Notes: a model not told the origin generated them from the letters alone. 64,000 bases of DNA from Ceratobasidium sp. AG-K (GCA_037039685.1 JAWNGF010000002.1:744001-808000), one strand, 5' to 3'; positions 13,135 to 25,487 are shown, counted from the stretch's first letter. Numbers and translations: made by a program.

Positions 13135-14674
13135 ATCTATAGACCTACAGGCAGTGCTATATAGTAATCTCCCACCCACATACAACTGTTTATCAAGTAA
13201 ATGTGATATTCATATAACATCGTTTCACTAACTTATTCCGTTGGCTGGTTCATGTATAACTTGCATGTTCAGTATGCACTTTATCTCGACTTGATGTTCC
13301 AGCCTTGAAACGCATTTGCCTCGAGTACTATATTGTACACGGCTACGTAGTAGGCACGCAACTACGGTTTACGCAGGATCACTTCTCGTTACGTATCTCA
13401 GCGTACAGTCCGAGCATACAGCCAAGTATTATCAACGCGCTGCATTCCTCCATCAGCAAAATACCCGGGTAGAATGAATGCGTCCGTTTCTGGAGTCAAG
13501 TCCGATATCTGCAAATCACACCCGGGAGTTACAAGCCATCCTGATGGAAGATGAGTGGATTTGTCCAACTACCGATTACCGGCATCACACATCACATCTT
13601 GCCGTCCACAGCGCCACTCGGTCTACAGCACTCACCCAACATTCAAATACAGTCTCCACATGTTCCTAGATAGCGCCTGACGAAGCGGGTGACCGGCTTA
13701 GGGGTTTCTTGGCTGACGGGATGGAATCCTCTTGGCTCGGCTACTGAAGTTTCGTGTGCTCAACATCGCCGATCCATCGTTAGGACGAACCAAGCTAATA
13801 TATTGCACAGGTCTAATTTGACAGACGGCTATTCTTGTACTTAGCCGACCATATCATATCTTGATGCCGACTGGGCTTGAATGGCATTGAGGATGCAAGA
13901 CTCAAGCCGGCAGACGGCATTCGTTGACCGAGCTTGCGCCGGACACCCGACTGTAAACCCTCAGTTGGAATTTCACTGAACGCGGTCTCGTATGTACGAT
14001 CAAGAATCCCAAGCCATGGATGAATGGGCAACATGGGGCGCAGAACGGCACTCGGTCCTTCACCCGGTACCCGTAAGCAACTGAAAAGTTAAATTTGAGC
14101 GTGGTTTGCGTGAGATGTATAGTTGAAACCCTTGATATATGGCCATACATGTACAAGGCGTTTGCGCAGAAGCGTCTTTTGCTGACGGTCAAGCGTGGAT
14201 TGTATGCAGGGCATTTTCGGTCGAGGGAGGCGGTGAGATAACCTCGAGGGCTCGGGCATGCATGCTGGGAAAGCCGGGACAGGAAATCCAATGCTGTCCG
14301 CAGGATAAAAAAAAATAAACAAAGGCTGTAGCAACCAAAGTTGCGTTGCCGGACCAAGGAGATCGATATGCCAAGAATCAATCATACGCCTGTAAATAGA
14401 TACGGTAGGAAAAGATATTGCAGTATTTTCTCACTCTTTAATCCAGCGAGCCACAACTAATGCATCAGGAACGCAGAACAGATGCAGGCATAATCCAGCG
14501 TCGGGAGGTCAGGCAAAAGTCGGGAGACACAGCCAGGGCCGGAGTCAGGGTCCGAGGGTGGCCAAGTCACGTAGTCATGGACAGCGCCAACAGCCCACAG
14601 TTACGTTGATCTCTTGGGATTCTCGGCAACCACTACAAAACCGTCTTGGTCGCGCTGGGTTCCCAACCGCAATC
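13135..14674. other. Intergenic, nothing assigned
   Basis: About 1.5 kb. Open frames such as 13902-14381 (minus) overlap one another and have composition typical of chance frames. No repeats, RNA genes or promoter motifs that I can support. Confidence 0.45.
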
Positions 14675-15755
14675 ATGATGCTCTCCCTACTCCAGAACGG
14701 CCCGCTCAAACTTGCACTGGTGCTTGTAACTTCGTGGCTGGGTAAGTCCAGTGCCTGTCGATCCCCCGGGCGCCAATTCTGATTGATCCGCAGGTTTGTT
14801 CACGGTGTTTATCACCTTCAGTACGTTCTTGCGGGGACCCGAGTTTGAACATGCCATCAGCATTGTGCCGGGAGATGTTGTTGAACAACGAGTTCTTCCG
14901 TGTGTGCTGAGGTCTCAATAATTTGAACAAGGGCTGACCTGCTGCTATAGGATTGCGGCACTCCAATCACTTCCCCTCAGTCCTATGAACCGACAAATAC
15001 TCTCATCCATGACCTCGCCTTACCTCACCTTGACATTCGACACCACCAACACCGGACGCAACACGCCAAGACTCAACCGTGAATATATATCTGGGGTTAG
15101 CCGTAACTCGTCAGTCAGCATCTCAATTGCGTCCCGTGCGGCCGTTCCTTGGTCTACGTTCGGGGTCCGGGCAACCGATGCGGTACTACTCAATGGCATG
15201 GCCCACAACGACGACGGCCAGGGCGCCTGGAACTTTCCCCAACTCCTCATCTATACTTGGTTCATTCCCCAAACCCAGACGGTACATCTCTCGCTCAAAG
15301 CTCCATTCCACCCGGGAGACGAGTTTGCTTCGTTGGTACAAACCAACAATACCTGGACTGTTCACCTCGCGCGTGCCGCACAAGCTGGTGCACCTAGCCG
15401 CGCGCTTCCTTTCCAACGCACCCTCGCCATCTTCCTCTGGCCCGTATTATTCCTGCAGTTCCTAAACACCGGAGGGTTGGCTGGTGTTTGCCTGTTTTGG
15501 GTGTGCACGATGACGACCGGATGTGCAACTCTTACCATTTTGCTCACACACTGGGTGGTTCGGAAGAGTACCGGCGAGGTAAGGGGTCGGGGCGCTGCGC
15601 GCCGTGGGAAGAAGAGGGTTGGGCTATCATGGGTGTTTCCTCCGAGGTGCGACGAGAAGAAGACGTGCCGGTCAAGGTCGATTCCAGTGCATAGGTCGTT
15701 TCTGTTATACCCACGTCTGAACATTATTTATGAGCACTTGATTGTCATTCCTTAG
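14675..15755 (+). CDS. Predicted integral membrane protein, unknown function
   Basis: Deduced CDS join(14675-14741, 14794-14899, 14951-15755), 325 aa, beginning with a Met-Met pair. A hydrophobic N-terminal segment (about 10-40) looks like a signal anchor. A polar middle domain of about 150 residues, rich in Thr, Ser and Asn, follows. Two or more hydrophobic segments near the C-terminus (for example TLAIFLWPVLFLQF and TMTTGCATLTILL) precede a basic tail. No family is recognised. A donor-like GAG|GTAAGG near 15575 could remove a very short intron and give an acidic tail instead. In-frame sequence without ATG continues upstream to about 14558. Convergent with HUS1. Confidence 0.6.
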
Positions 15756-15836
15756 CTTTCGTCAGATGTACAAGTAGATGCCACGAAATGAAATCCTGGT
15801 TGTACAAAGTTCAAACACCACTCCAGGAACTGCACA

Positions 15837-17055
15837 TCACTCGGCGTCGTCTAACCGTGCGGGGATGTAAAATGTAATTACCCCACCAGTGTCCGTGACC
15901 GATCCAATATAAACATACATAATGACACAAAAATTAGCGCATATGGCTAGCCGAAGGATGTCAGTACTCGCCCCTTGCGAAGTCCCAGGGACTCACAAGC
16001 GACAGTTGAATTAGAAAACATATGGCAGGTAAGAAACTTGATCAGACTCTTGACGGCTACCAATGCACCGTATTTGCGATTGGGATCTTCCTCGTGCTCG
16101 GGGTTGGGAGCTTCACCCTCTGCGCTGCTATCAGTATCATTCTGTTGGCCACGAGGGATAATGCTCACCAACGGTTGGCCTTTGGCAATTCTCCCAAGTC
16201 GTAGACACGCGGACGTCATCTGTTTGGATGGCGAGCACGAGCTGGCCGCTGGGCGTCGCACTGATGGCTACGATATCCGAGAGACGTTGCATATGATCGA
16301 CGATTGTGCGAAGTTCTTTAAGGGGAGGAAGGATCAAATGTAGCTGTATGGAGGCTTAGTCCAGGCGCGGAGGTAGGCAAGTCAGACATACATCTGGAGG
16401 TGGGCATAGTGGCTCCTTGACCTGTTCGATATCCGCCGGTTTCATGACCGTAATCCGAACGTCGTGTGTAACCGTCATTTTCTTGCCTTGCCGACTCTAT
16501 CCTCCGGTCAGCCGTAGCTCCTGTACTGTGAGCGGAGCGAGTGAGATATACCTCTGTTTGGGCTTCGAAAGAAAACACGGGCTGGTCGTTCTTCTTGGCC
16601 AATTTAACAACCACATCTTGGGCGGCCGCTGCCGATTTTAGAGCCTGTGAGAGAGGTTCGGTCGAGACTTCAAGACTGATGAGGTTATTAGCGTTGGATT
16701 GTATCCGGTATTCGGAGAACATCGAGTCCTAAAGGTATTCAAGTTTGTAACAAGTTCTAGGAACCAAGAGGAATGTGGCATACCACTGGAATCTTTCTAG
16801 AGAGGCAATCAAGTAAGTTAGCCGTTGTAGGATACTGAAGAAACGACGTACGACCAAATCTGCACACCCACGTCCGTCTCACCAAGACATATGATTTGGA
16901 CTGTATCTTCATTCATCTTGAATATACACCTTTTGGATAACTTCTCCATCGTTTGTACGATTTCTACCAATTCATTAGCGTCGCTCGCCGGCGTGAGTAG
17001 GATAGACTATACTGGAGAGAGTTGAGATTTCATCGATGCATGCTCTGAACCGCAT
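15837..17055 (-). CDS. HUS1: Checkpoint clamp subunit Hus1 (9-1-1 complex)
   Basis: Eight minus-strand exons: 17013-17055, 16852-16963, 16784-16796, 16552-16728, 16392-16496, 16169-16343, 15997-16119 and 15837-15946; 285 aa, the normal Hus1 length. It is a PCNA-like ring subunit acting with Rad9 and Rad1 in the DNA-damage checkpoint. Recognised blocks are the N-terminal MRFRA, SMFSEYRIQSNANNLI, MTVTHDVRITVMKP, LVAVKSLIKFLTCHM and the C-terminal IMYVYIGSVTDTGGVITFYI. All phases agree. Exon 3 is only 13 nt. Confidence 0.9.
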
Positions 17056-17497
17056 TTCGTTGAGGTGGAGGTGGTCGGGTGCATTGGTGGTGGCAGGATC
17101 GAGCCACAAATAGCGGGGATCGGGTCCGAGCGCGTGTGCGGGTGATCGAAGACACGTGATCGTTCCCCGCTCCCAGGTCAATGACCGCGCATGACCACGT
17201 TTTGCTTGACTAGATTGACACGTGGGAGACGGGTAGAAAAACGGGGAAGATTAACTTTGTTCAGCGTGGTGCGAGGTAACGGGGACTCTTAGCCGCTGGC
17301 TTGTCTACATTGTATTTCATTCGACCCAAATAATCCGTGGTTGTAGAATACTTCGAGGTTTATGGGTTCATCGTTCGGGCTGTTCACAAATCATCTCAAT
17401 TAGTAACCTGAGGCACAAAGAAGCGCTACATTGTTCTACGACAGCACATGCCCATGTAAACTCCCTAAACAACCATTGTACCCGATATTACAACAGC
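17056..17497. other. Intergenic, HUS1 promoter and phosphatase 3' flank
   Basis: About 440 bp between two minus-strand genes. A GAC/GTC-rich stretch near 17150-17220 contains several CATGACC-like words similar to those inside the MITE at 4.2-4.8 kb, but no termini or duplication are visible. Otherwise nothing assigned. Confidence 0.4.
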
Positions 17498-18885
17498 CTA
17501 CCATGAACCTCGAATCTCGCGCGTCGAGTCGACAAGCAAATCTGATTTATCCTCGTACACCGCCTTGATGACCTCTCGTTCGACCCAAGTTCGCGTGTCT
17601 GACGCAGCGAGGAATTTCGAGACGGGTTTAGGTGTGAGAGTGTAGGTAATTGATAATGCTGACAGCACCCCTCCGTATGCTTTCGATATACCTAGACGCA
17701 AAGTTAGACGGACAGCCTAATTGAGCGGAACCCAACGCACCCGTATCGATGATAATGATCTTGCCATCACACCTAGACACCATTTTCTAACCAGCATATT
17801 AGCCAAGAGCCCATACACAAGGTACCACAATAACTAAATATCAAGACTCACCTCAAAATCTGGCGTATGACCCATAATCAACCTCCTCACGCCCGTCTTG
17901 GCCAATACGCCTTCCACCGCCGGGCAGACAAACGAATCGTCCTCCATGGCCCAGCCACGGTACCACACCGGCCCGTCAGCTCCATATAGTTCGTGTTCAG
18001 CAGGGGTAGCACTGTTCGGTAAACCTGGGTACGGATTGGGAGGGTGTGGTGGAGGCTGCGCTCGATCCTGTAACTTCCGTAGTAAACTAAGGCCAAGTGC
18101 ATTGATAGCTGAAGGGTATGGAGTGAGGTTGGAATATGTCGGAGAAAGACCGCCGTGAACGAAAGAAAGAGCGGCATGCGAGAGCGGGTCTGCTGGACCG
18201 TTGGGGTCGTAGTCTGTGTTTGGTGGACCTAATGAGGGGTGTAAAGGGAGTCGAGAGGTGATTGTATAGTTGGCACGCCATGACCTGCCGAGCCACCCCG
18301 AGCTCAGCATCTTTTGTCGGTTGGAGACTGAGCCGAATGTTTCAATTTCGCTTTGGGGAACATATCGCCAGTCGCCAATAGCGTTCATAACCTACAAGTG
18401 TGTTAGCAATTTGTGTCAGCTAAATAATGATAGGCGCACACCTCATGGTTTCCGAGATGGCTGAGCACACGTCCTCCGGCCTGCAACGCCTGCTCACGTA
18501 GCTTGTCCATTAACCCAAACATTTGCAGGGTGTCATCCCCTCGGTCTGTTTTTACTGTCAGCAATTTCTTATATCAGTGCCAGCTCATCGACGTACCGAT
18601 CATGTCACCGGTTTGAACGAAAAAGTCGACATTTCCACTCCAATCTCCGGTTTCGTTCAACACGCCCGACATTTTCAGCACCTTTTTCATGTTATAAATG
18701 TCTCCATGTAGGTCTCCTACTGCGACGATTCGGCGTGTGAACTGGCCGTCTGAAACGGGCTCCTGTCCTTGTGGGTTATTCGGTGCTGGTGGTTGAGACG
18801 GTGTGCTCGATGGAAGATGCAGTAGCGCGTAAAGAGACAGAACGGATAGAGAACCAAGGACAAATGTTCGAACAGAGGGCGCCAT
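17498..18885 (-). CDS. Shewanella-like PPP-family metallophosphatase
   Basis: Minus-strand exons 18597-18885, 18442-18545, 17852-18391, 17741-17786 and 17498-17691; 390 aa. It has a metallophosphoesterase core with GDLHGD, GDMIDRGDD, LSHLGNHE, SFVHGGL and IMGHTPDFE, supplying the dinuclear-metal ligands. The end block SRCDGKIIIIDTGISKAYGG is typical of Shewanella-like phosphatases. An N-terminal hydrophobic segment (about 8-24) suggests a signal anchor and a secretory or vacuolar location. Substrates are unknown. Spacing to the next gene upstream is about 320 bp. Confidence 0.87.
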
Positions 18886-19204
18886 AGTGCGTCAAAAGTC
18901 GTATTAACCGTTTCGGCTCAGTGCCACAGCTCGGTGGAAGAGGAAGCCGGGAGATATGAGAGTCGATGAGGTAAGCGAGAGGGTGGGAAACGGCACGAGA
19001 CCAAGTTTGAAATGGCTTGGGCTCACAACTTGGCCTCCATCCATTCAGAAGATTACAATATAAGCATGTACTTCTAGAAATAGAATTATGGATTCATATT
19101 GCCTCTGCACTCTTTCAAACTTAAACAACAAACGAGATCATTCATATCAATAATTTGGGGTACAACGACAGTAACCCATCGGGCCCATTAAGTGAACATT
19201 ATAC
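18886..19204. other. Intergenic between phosphatase and ADAL
   Basis: About 320 bp holding the phosphatase promoter and the ADAL 3' flank. Nothing else seen. Confidence 0.4.
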
Positions 19205-20556
19205 TCAGAAGCGGCTTTGCAATCCCCACTCGGCAATTCTCCTGACCTCATCCTCATTGAGACCCAGTCCCAAGGGCACAGGCGCCATAAGCAAGGCGTA
19301 TTCCGCAACGAGAGACGTCTTGAACGGAAGGATGTCATCAGTCTGAAGAATCCATTAGCAGTCCTCCGGCACGACAAGGCAAGGGCGGCTGCTTACAGAT
19401 ACAGCCAACGGGTGTCCAATCTTCAAGTAATCGTTGATATGGTGGACGTCAATGGCTGAAACCGTTTTGGAACTACAACCGCCCTATCAGTGAATTCTAG
19501 GTGACTGCTTAAGACGCATATACGTACAGCAGGTTGGAGCTAAGGCAAATCTCAATAGCATGCTTTCTATTGAGTACGATCAGCTGTGCAGCTGGATCCA
19601 AAAACGTAGCGTGACCGAGGCGGGCCTTGCATCCAGTGGGTAGCAGCTCTAAAAGACTCATTGTGTCCTCTGTGGTATTCTGAGCCGTCTGTACGATAAA
19701 AAAAAAGACAGATGTTAGCGGATAAATCCACACTTTGCAAATGACTTACCTCTGCAATGTGTAACGTTAGGCCAAGTCCCGCCTCCCTCGCACGTGAAAG
19801 TGGGGGCCCAAAGACAGTGGTGTCGTTGGCCTAGGCAGCATTCGGAATGATATCTTCTATAGCGTATTGTTGCACTTACCAAAGGGCTTCCGCACAAATC
19901 CACTCCCACAACTCTTCTGCCCTCGCTTTTCATTTGGATCGCAATGTCAACAACCTCATCGGCTTCTGCTCTAGTCATACGGCGATCTACGCTTAGAATG
20001 AACGCTGCATTTTCACTCGGGAATTTTTCAACCTCGTCCAGTACGGCTTGGACTTGAGGTTTGGCATGAGCGAGAGGTTATTTGGAACAATTTTTGCGTA
20101 CTCACCGTACTCTACCCTGGTCATCTGACTTGTAGCCCTCGGTGTCGAGCGCAACTCCAGGTAGCTACACTGCGGAACAGCAGGTGCCCCCTCAACACCA
20201 CTCGAAGAAGGCCTAGGCTTCAAGAATTCATTCAGAACGGCACGTGCAGCTATCCCAAGAGAGTGCACATCGCTGGTCAGTGCATAGATGGTCGGGAATA
20301 ATTTAAAGAAGTCATCGATTTCGTTTAGCTGAACACCCTTGGCTAGGTTTTCAATCGCTGTGATAACCTCAGTGGACCCAATGGAGCTTGTTGGCTTGTA
20401 ATGTTTGGCGAGTTGCTCGAGACACGAGATGGGTATAGAGCCATTCAGATGAGCGTGAAGCTCGGCTTTTGGCAGGGCTTCCAGAAACAGAATTTGAGAG
20501 GGGGCCAAAGACTCTAGGGCGTTGGCTGAATAGTTCATGGTTTGTCGACCGATCAA
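19205..20556 (-). CDS. Adenosine deaminase-like protein (ADAL type)
   Basis: Minus-strand exons 20106-20556, 19880-20052, 19750-19830, 19528-19688, 19397-19472 and 19205-19342; 359 aa (or 353 from the second Met). The metal-site motif reads HAHLNGS (about residues 34-40), the variant typical of ADAL, whereas classical ADA has HxHLDG. Other family blocks are YLELRSTPR, GVDLCGSP, LTLHIAE, RLGHATF, SSNL and the final TDDILPF. ADAL enzymes in plants and animals deaminate N6-methyl-AMP; the same activity is inferred here. It is divergently arranged with COX10 across 398 bp. Confidence 0.9.
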
Positions 20557-20954
20557 GTTATGGTTGAAGAGATAGACCGGACTGGGGAGGGTCGAGTCGT
20601 AGAGAATATGTGACTAGTCATTGTGGGCAGAGTCATTTCATGAGCGGATGACTTCGGTCACTCGGATCAGACACACGTGACAAACTAACTTCTTTGAGTT
20701 GTCTGCGACCAAGCTCGTAAGTTAGTGCTGGGCTCGTTTCCAGCTAGTGAAATCAAGCTGATGTGAGCTGTCCAACAATTTAGATCGGATATATTACGCC
20801 TGTCACGAATTGATATTTGACTCGAGTCTAAGCATTCACCCCATCGACTTCGGAAGTGATTTGGCGGAACTATAATTGGCCAACCAGTAAGATATACACA
20901 TACAACTTATTACCCAACCGTTCTAATCGCAACAACAGGACTCTCAGAGTCATC
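20557..20954. promoter_or_regulatory. Shared upstream region of ADAL (-) and COX10 (+)
   Basis: 398 bp between two divergent start codons, so it must hold both promoters. No specific element can be named from sequence alone. Confidence 0.45.
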
Positions 20955-22369
20955 ATGCTAAAGCATGGCCCCTTAAATCGGCTGTCTTTGGCTTGCTCTC
21001 GTAACATACGGTCATGTCGGCGAATTCCCCAAAATATCCTAAATGCAAGGACTACACACCGATCTCAGTCAACCAGAGCCGCGACAGCTCCCGTCTCAAA
21101 TCCTCACAACTCTTTCAAACAATACTTCCTCTCAAATCCGAGGGTTCAAGCGTCTGCCGCCTCGCTAGAAATCGCCGATATGTCCCTGAGAAAAGGGGAA
21201 GCCAGAGCATTCGACGTTGACATTGATTCGGACATGTACCCAGAACCAGCGACCAAGCAGTCAGGCGCTGGTTCGGGATATTCGACCTCGCCAACGACCA
21301 TACCGCTCGCACCTTACCCACCCCCGCATATTGCCCTCTCCGCTTACTCCCCAGTTCCAGCACTCACACTCAAATCCCTACTCAAAATTTATATGCAACT
21401 ATCAAAGTCCCGACTCACCACTCTTGTCGTCCTCACTGCCATGTCTGGTGTTGCTCTATGTCCACTATCAGTCACCGTTCCGACCCTTCTTGCGACTGCA
21501 GCCGGAACCGCGCTCTGTTCAGCCGCTGCCAATACGTTTAACCAAATCGCCGAAGTACCACTCGACGCGCAGATGATTCGCACTCGTAACCGTCCCCTCG
21601 TCCGCCGAGCCATCTCGCCCGCTCATGCCGCCGTATTCGGTCTCACAACAGGTGCTAGTGGTATTATGATTTTGGCCACATGTGTCAATCCGTTAACGGC
21701 CGCACTTGGCGCATTTAACATTCTCTTGTACTCTGGCGCTTACACTTACTGAAACGACGAAGCATACTCAATACGTGGGTCGGAGGTGTTGTGGGCGCCA
21801 TTCCACCCCTCATGGGCTGGACAGCTTGCGAGGGGCATCTGATTCCTTCACCAGAGCACCCTATCACACTTGTTTGGCCTTCAGATATTGCCAACGCCCT
21901 GCCTTTGGATAACCCGCTCGCCGCCGCCACGTTATTCGCATTCCTATTCGCGTGGCAATTCCCCCATTTTAATGCGATTTCTCATCTTACGAGGGCGGGA
22001 TATGCGCAAGGGGGGTACAAAATGCTGTCTGTCACTGACCCCCGACACAACGGGCTCGTTGGGTTCAGATATGCATTGGCGTTCATTCCAATTTGCTCTA
22101 TCATGGCACCGCTGAGCGGGTTGACGACGTGGTGGTTCGCGCTCACCAGTCTTCCCTTCAACATATGGCTCTCGCATGGAGCCTGGCAATTTTGGCGGGA
22201 AGGAAGTGAAAAGGCAGCTAGGAAGGTTTGGAGACAATCTCTCTTGTATCTGCCGTTGGCATTGGGGTTGATGATGGCAAGCAAACCAAGCCTCGACTGG
22301 CTGGCGTCCATCAAGAAGGCATTAGGGTACGAACAGACGGAGGAGCACGAGATTGTATTATCCGAGTGA
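20955..22369 (+). CDS. COX10: Heme O synthase (protoheme IX farnesyltransferase), frameshifted
   Basis: UbiA-type prenyltransferase of the inner mitochondrial membrane that makes heme O for cytochrome oxidase. The N-terminus is Arg/Ser-rich and presequence-like. Motifs are YMQLSKSRLTTLVVLTAMSG, AAANTFNQIAEVPLDAQMIR and RNRPL (the prenyl-diphosphate Asp region), AIPPLMGW and FAWQFPHFNAI. No introns. The frame from 20955 stops at TGA 21750-21752. The conserved continuation (LKRRSILNTWVGG then VVGAIPPLMG) runs in the next frame from 21749 to 22369. One base is missing at 21747-21748, where a single codon is expected between Thr and Leu. An intron is unlikely because the affected segment is conserved coding. 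Sequencing error or a true mutation cannot be told apart. Confidence 0.88.
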
Positions 22370-22439
22370 ACGTCAAATTACATATGTGGAAAATAGCAGA
22401 TGATAGACCAAAAGAGAGTTCCTGCAAAGAAACCGTAGA

Positions 22440-23330
22440 TTAAGGGGCCGCCTTTTTCTTTCCCCTCAGCATTTTGAGTAGTGTTTTCTTGTCCACTCCA
22501 GAGGCTGGTACGGGGGTCGCCCCAGCGACGCCCTGCGCCTTTCCTGTCCGGACGGCCTCTAGCCTAGCCTTTAAGCGCACCACTCGCTCATCCGCTTCCT
22601 CCTGCGCCATCTCCTCGTCCCTCAACCTGTCCATAATGAGCTCTCGTTCTTCCTCTTGTAACCTCTGTCGCTTCTGCTCCTCCGTCTCCTCGACCGGTTC
22701 TTGTACCTCGCCATCTGGATTTTCCGCACCTGTAACAGACGCAGGGAAGCCGTCGGGGACATTACTGACGAGCTCGGGCTCGGCAAAGACCGTAGCTGCT
22801 TCAAAGATGTCGCCGGTCGCCGGTTTAAGCGAAGGTTGAAGGACGGCTTTGGCGAAAGCAGCGAACTCTTCGTCGAGGGATGAAGGGTTGTTGGAGGCTG
22901 GAGCCATAGTTTGGTCACCATCGTCTTCGGCATCTTCATCTAGAGGTATGGGCGCTCGGGAAGGGTCTGAGAAGAAGTCGGCAGGAAACCCGCCTGTAGT
23001 AGGTTGTGTCTGAGTGGGTGGAGTCGGTTCAGGCTCGGCCGTTCGTCGGCGTTTGCCTTCGGAATCGTCTTCGTCCTCCTCCATATCGGCCTTTTCGACC
23101 GCCTTTCGCTTCCTAGCCTGCTCCTTTTCCTCCTCGGCGCGTAAACGCGCAACCTGCGTGCGGTGTGCTTTGCTGATGACGTGCCCTTCCCAGGCATGCG
23201 ATTTGACAGTGGTCCCACATGCACCACATCGTAGTTGGCCCGAAGCGTTATAGACAGCAAGAGGGTGGTTTATACGTTTCTCGGTTTCAGCAGCTTTAGC
23301 ACGGCGGAGGAGGGAACGGGCATCAGACAT
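22440..23330 (-). CDS. ZNF830/CCDC16-like zinc-finger protein
   Basis: Single-exon frame of 296 aa. A C2H2 finger of the matrin/U1 type (CGACGTTVKSHAWEGHVISK, about 35-55) near the N-terminus is followed by a long acidic and Pro-rich linker. A C-terminal coiled coil (QEEERELIMDRLRDEEMAQE) and a basic tail (KKTLLKMLRGKKKAAP) follow. This order matches ZNF830 (CCDC16), a nuclear spliceosome-associated protein. Convergent with COX10, 70 bp apart. The family assignment rests on architecture and the N-terminal finger. Confidence 0.78.
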   Translation of the reverse strand: MSDARSLLRRAKAAETEKRINHPLAVYNASGQLRCGACGTTVKSHAWEGHVISKAHRTQVARLRAEEEKEQARKRKAVEKADMEEDEDDSEGKRRRTAEPEPTPPTQTQPTTGGFPADFFSDPSRAPIPLDEDAEDDGDQTMAPASNNPSSLDEEFAAFAKAVLQPSLKPATGDIFEAATVFAEPELVSNVPDGFPASVTGAENPDGEVQEPVEETEEQKRQRLQEEERELIMDRLRDEEMAQEEADERVVRLKARLEAVRTGKAQGVAGATPVPASGVDKKTLLKMLRGKKKAAP

Positions 23331-23553
23331 AACGTTGGGAGAGAGTCACGTGACAATGAGTGCCTCTCTGGCGCCTAACATTCCCTGGGTGGAACTGTGC
23401 AAGACCACCGCTCACTCCTAGGCACGAACATATTTACTAGTGCCAGTACTAAAGAGTGCCCGCTGGCGTTGTAACTAGTTGAAGATTATATATGTACCTA
23501 GGATACATCTATGGTGAAAAATCTATGTACTTGTCCGCGTCCACTACCGAGCC

Positions 23554-25487
23554 TCAGAACTTCCTCAACCCATGCGTGATTCCAGGAGGGAAAGTCAGAT
23601 CGAGGGGAGTAACCAGCTGTGAGAGGGATGACGCGCTCGTTCCTGATGTAACAGACGAGCTGGATGGCATAATGGAGCAAGTCGAGTGTGTCGGTTGAGT
23701 TGTCGTATACTCGGACATGATATCGTCTGACAGTCCAACTTCAAGCCATTCGTACGCAGCGCCCTTGACCAGTGAATTAAGCCTGTCAATCGCTCCCTCA
23801 ACTGTACTCGCTGCGTCTTGGATGACTGAATCCGCTGTTCCGGTATTGTCCTCCTCATCCACGTTGAGCCTGACCAGCATCGCCCGAGGGTAAAGAGCAA
23901 TATTGAGTGTCCCATCAGTTCCATGAAGCACCGGTTTCGAGTTAGAACCGGCATTTTGGCCAGCGGGGCGCAAGCAGGACCCAGGCCGATAGATATTTTG
24001 AACCCGCTTGAACGTGGCACGCACACGATCCTTGTTGTGGGCTGAGGTCTCGTAGATTTCGTTCCGTAATGGAGTAGACTGAGTGGAATCGCACGAAAGG
24101 ACATAGGGCTGGATCATCCGAGGTGCATCTGAGCGGGCGGGCCGAGTAGGAACCCTTGGATTAGTCGACCGCGGTGGCAGAGTAGCCACAGATTTGGCCT
24201 GGGCATTGGCCAGTCGGTTCGTGTTAATCCAGTTGTACCCAACACCCTTGATCAGCGCATTGAGCCTGGCAATGGCCCCTTCGATGGTCGCCGTAGGATC
24301 TCGAACAATGGCTTGAGTCGCCTTGAGTTTGTCCTCCTCGTCCAGGTCCAACCGGTCCAGGGTAGAGCGAGGATAGAGCGCCACGTTCAGTTCACCGTCC
24401 GGCCCATGAAGTATCATCTTGGAGTCGGAGCAGGGGCGGTAAATATCCTGTAGGCGTTGGAATGTAGCACACAGGCGGTCCTTGTTGTGTGTTTCCGCGT
24501 CGTGTGTTTCCTTCCATGATAGGGTAGGCTGAGGGTTCCCGGTAGCAGCGTTGTACTGTGCAGAGGGTGGGTCCCGCAGGGTGCCTTGGCGATACCGCTG
24601 CGATGACGGGGAGAGAATTCGAGGTATTCGTCCGAGCGAGCCGAGCGAGGCGCGAGTGGGTAATACAGGGATCCTCGGCTAGGAGTTGGGAATCCAATCT
24701 GTCCATACGACCGGGTCAATCGAGCTTTTGGCGCTGCCGAAGACATTTGTAGTCCCTCCTGGGTACATGGCGAAGTCATAGCGGGTGAATCAAACATCCT
24801 CGATTGCTTGATCGTTCCAGGAGCTTCAAGCCACTTCTCGTCTAGGCCTTGAACCAGAGCACTAAGTACATCGATCGCACCCTGCACGGTTACGTCCGAC
24901 TTGGAATTGGTGCAGTTGGCAGCGTCTCCGTGTAAAACAGGGGTCGAGCATTGCCCACCCTTGTAGTCTTGTCCGAGGTTGACCTGCATTGCAGCTGGCC
25001 AAAGCGCCACATTTGTTGTTGCGTCTGACCCAGACAGTTTGACCGGCTCTCTGGTGCGTTGCTCCTTGGACAAGTGTGCTGCGTTGGGCCGGTAGATTTT
25101 CTTGGCTCGGGCATAGGATGCATGGAGTTGGGCCTTCTTATGCTCTGGCATGAGCTCGAGGGTGGGTGGGAGGCGGCGAGGGGTGGTAGGAGTGCAGAGG
25201 GTTTCCTCATCAACCTGAAGGTGTCAACCTTGGTGAGAAAAGATATCACCGAGAACGGGTTATGAAACGCACCTCGAGAGCAAAGTATGGCGCAGCTTGT
25301 AGGCTCAGTGCGAGCCGGCCCTGTTCGACCATCCTGAGCACGGTACGATACAGGTTCAAATGGAACTCATGGTGAGTTACCACCGAGCGCTGCAAACTTG
25401 GCCGTTAGGAATTAAACTGGAAATATCCTAGCATGTACTCACGAATGCATCGGCAGCGAATTGGATGAGAATCTCGGTGTTGAACAT
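23554..25487 (-). CDS. Unknown protein with three homologous repeats
   Basis: Minus-strand exons 25443-25487, 25273-25389 and 25214 downward to a stop at 23554. After a short N-terminal region the protein holds three copies of a domain of about 80-90 residues: about 25100-24840, 24450-24220 and 24010-23740. Each copy starts with an IYRP motif, continues with (N/L)VALYP-like and GAI-L-AL-KG elements, and ends in a W-containing motif. Copies 2 and 3 are most alike. The frame open from 25214 ends at 24414, while copies 2 and 3 continue in another frame, so one frameshift or missed intron lies around 24600-24700. The C-terminal tail is Ser/Thr-rich. I recognise no family. Probably a lineage-specific gene. 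Confidence 0.6.

Noticed and set aside
13902..14381. 159-aa minus-strand ORF as a gene
   Set aside because: Overlaps two other frames in the same region; no domain, no plausible start context.
17150..17220. A second MITE copy near the HUS1 promoter
   Set aside because: Shares CATGACC-like words but has no terminal inverted repeats or flanking duplication.
21725..21790. A GT-AG intron explaining the COX10 frame break
   Set aside because: A GTACTC...GGAG pair exists, but it would delete a conserved segment (LKRRSILNTWV) that is present and readable in the next frame.
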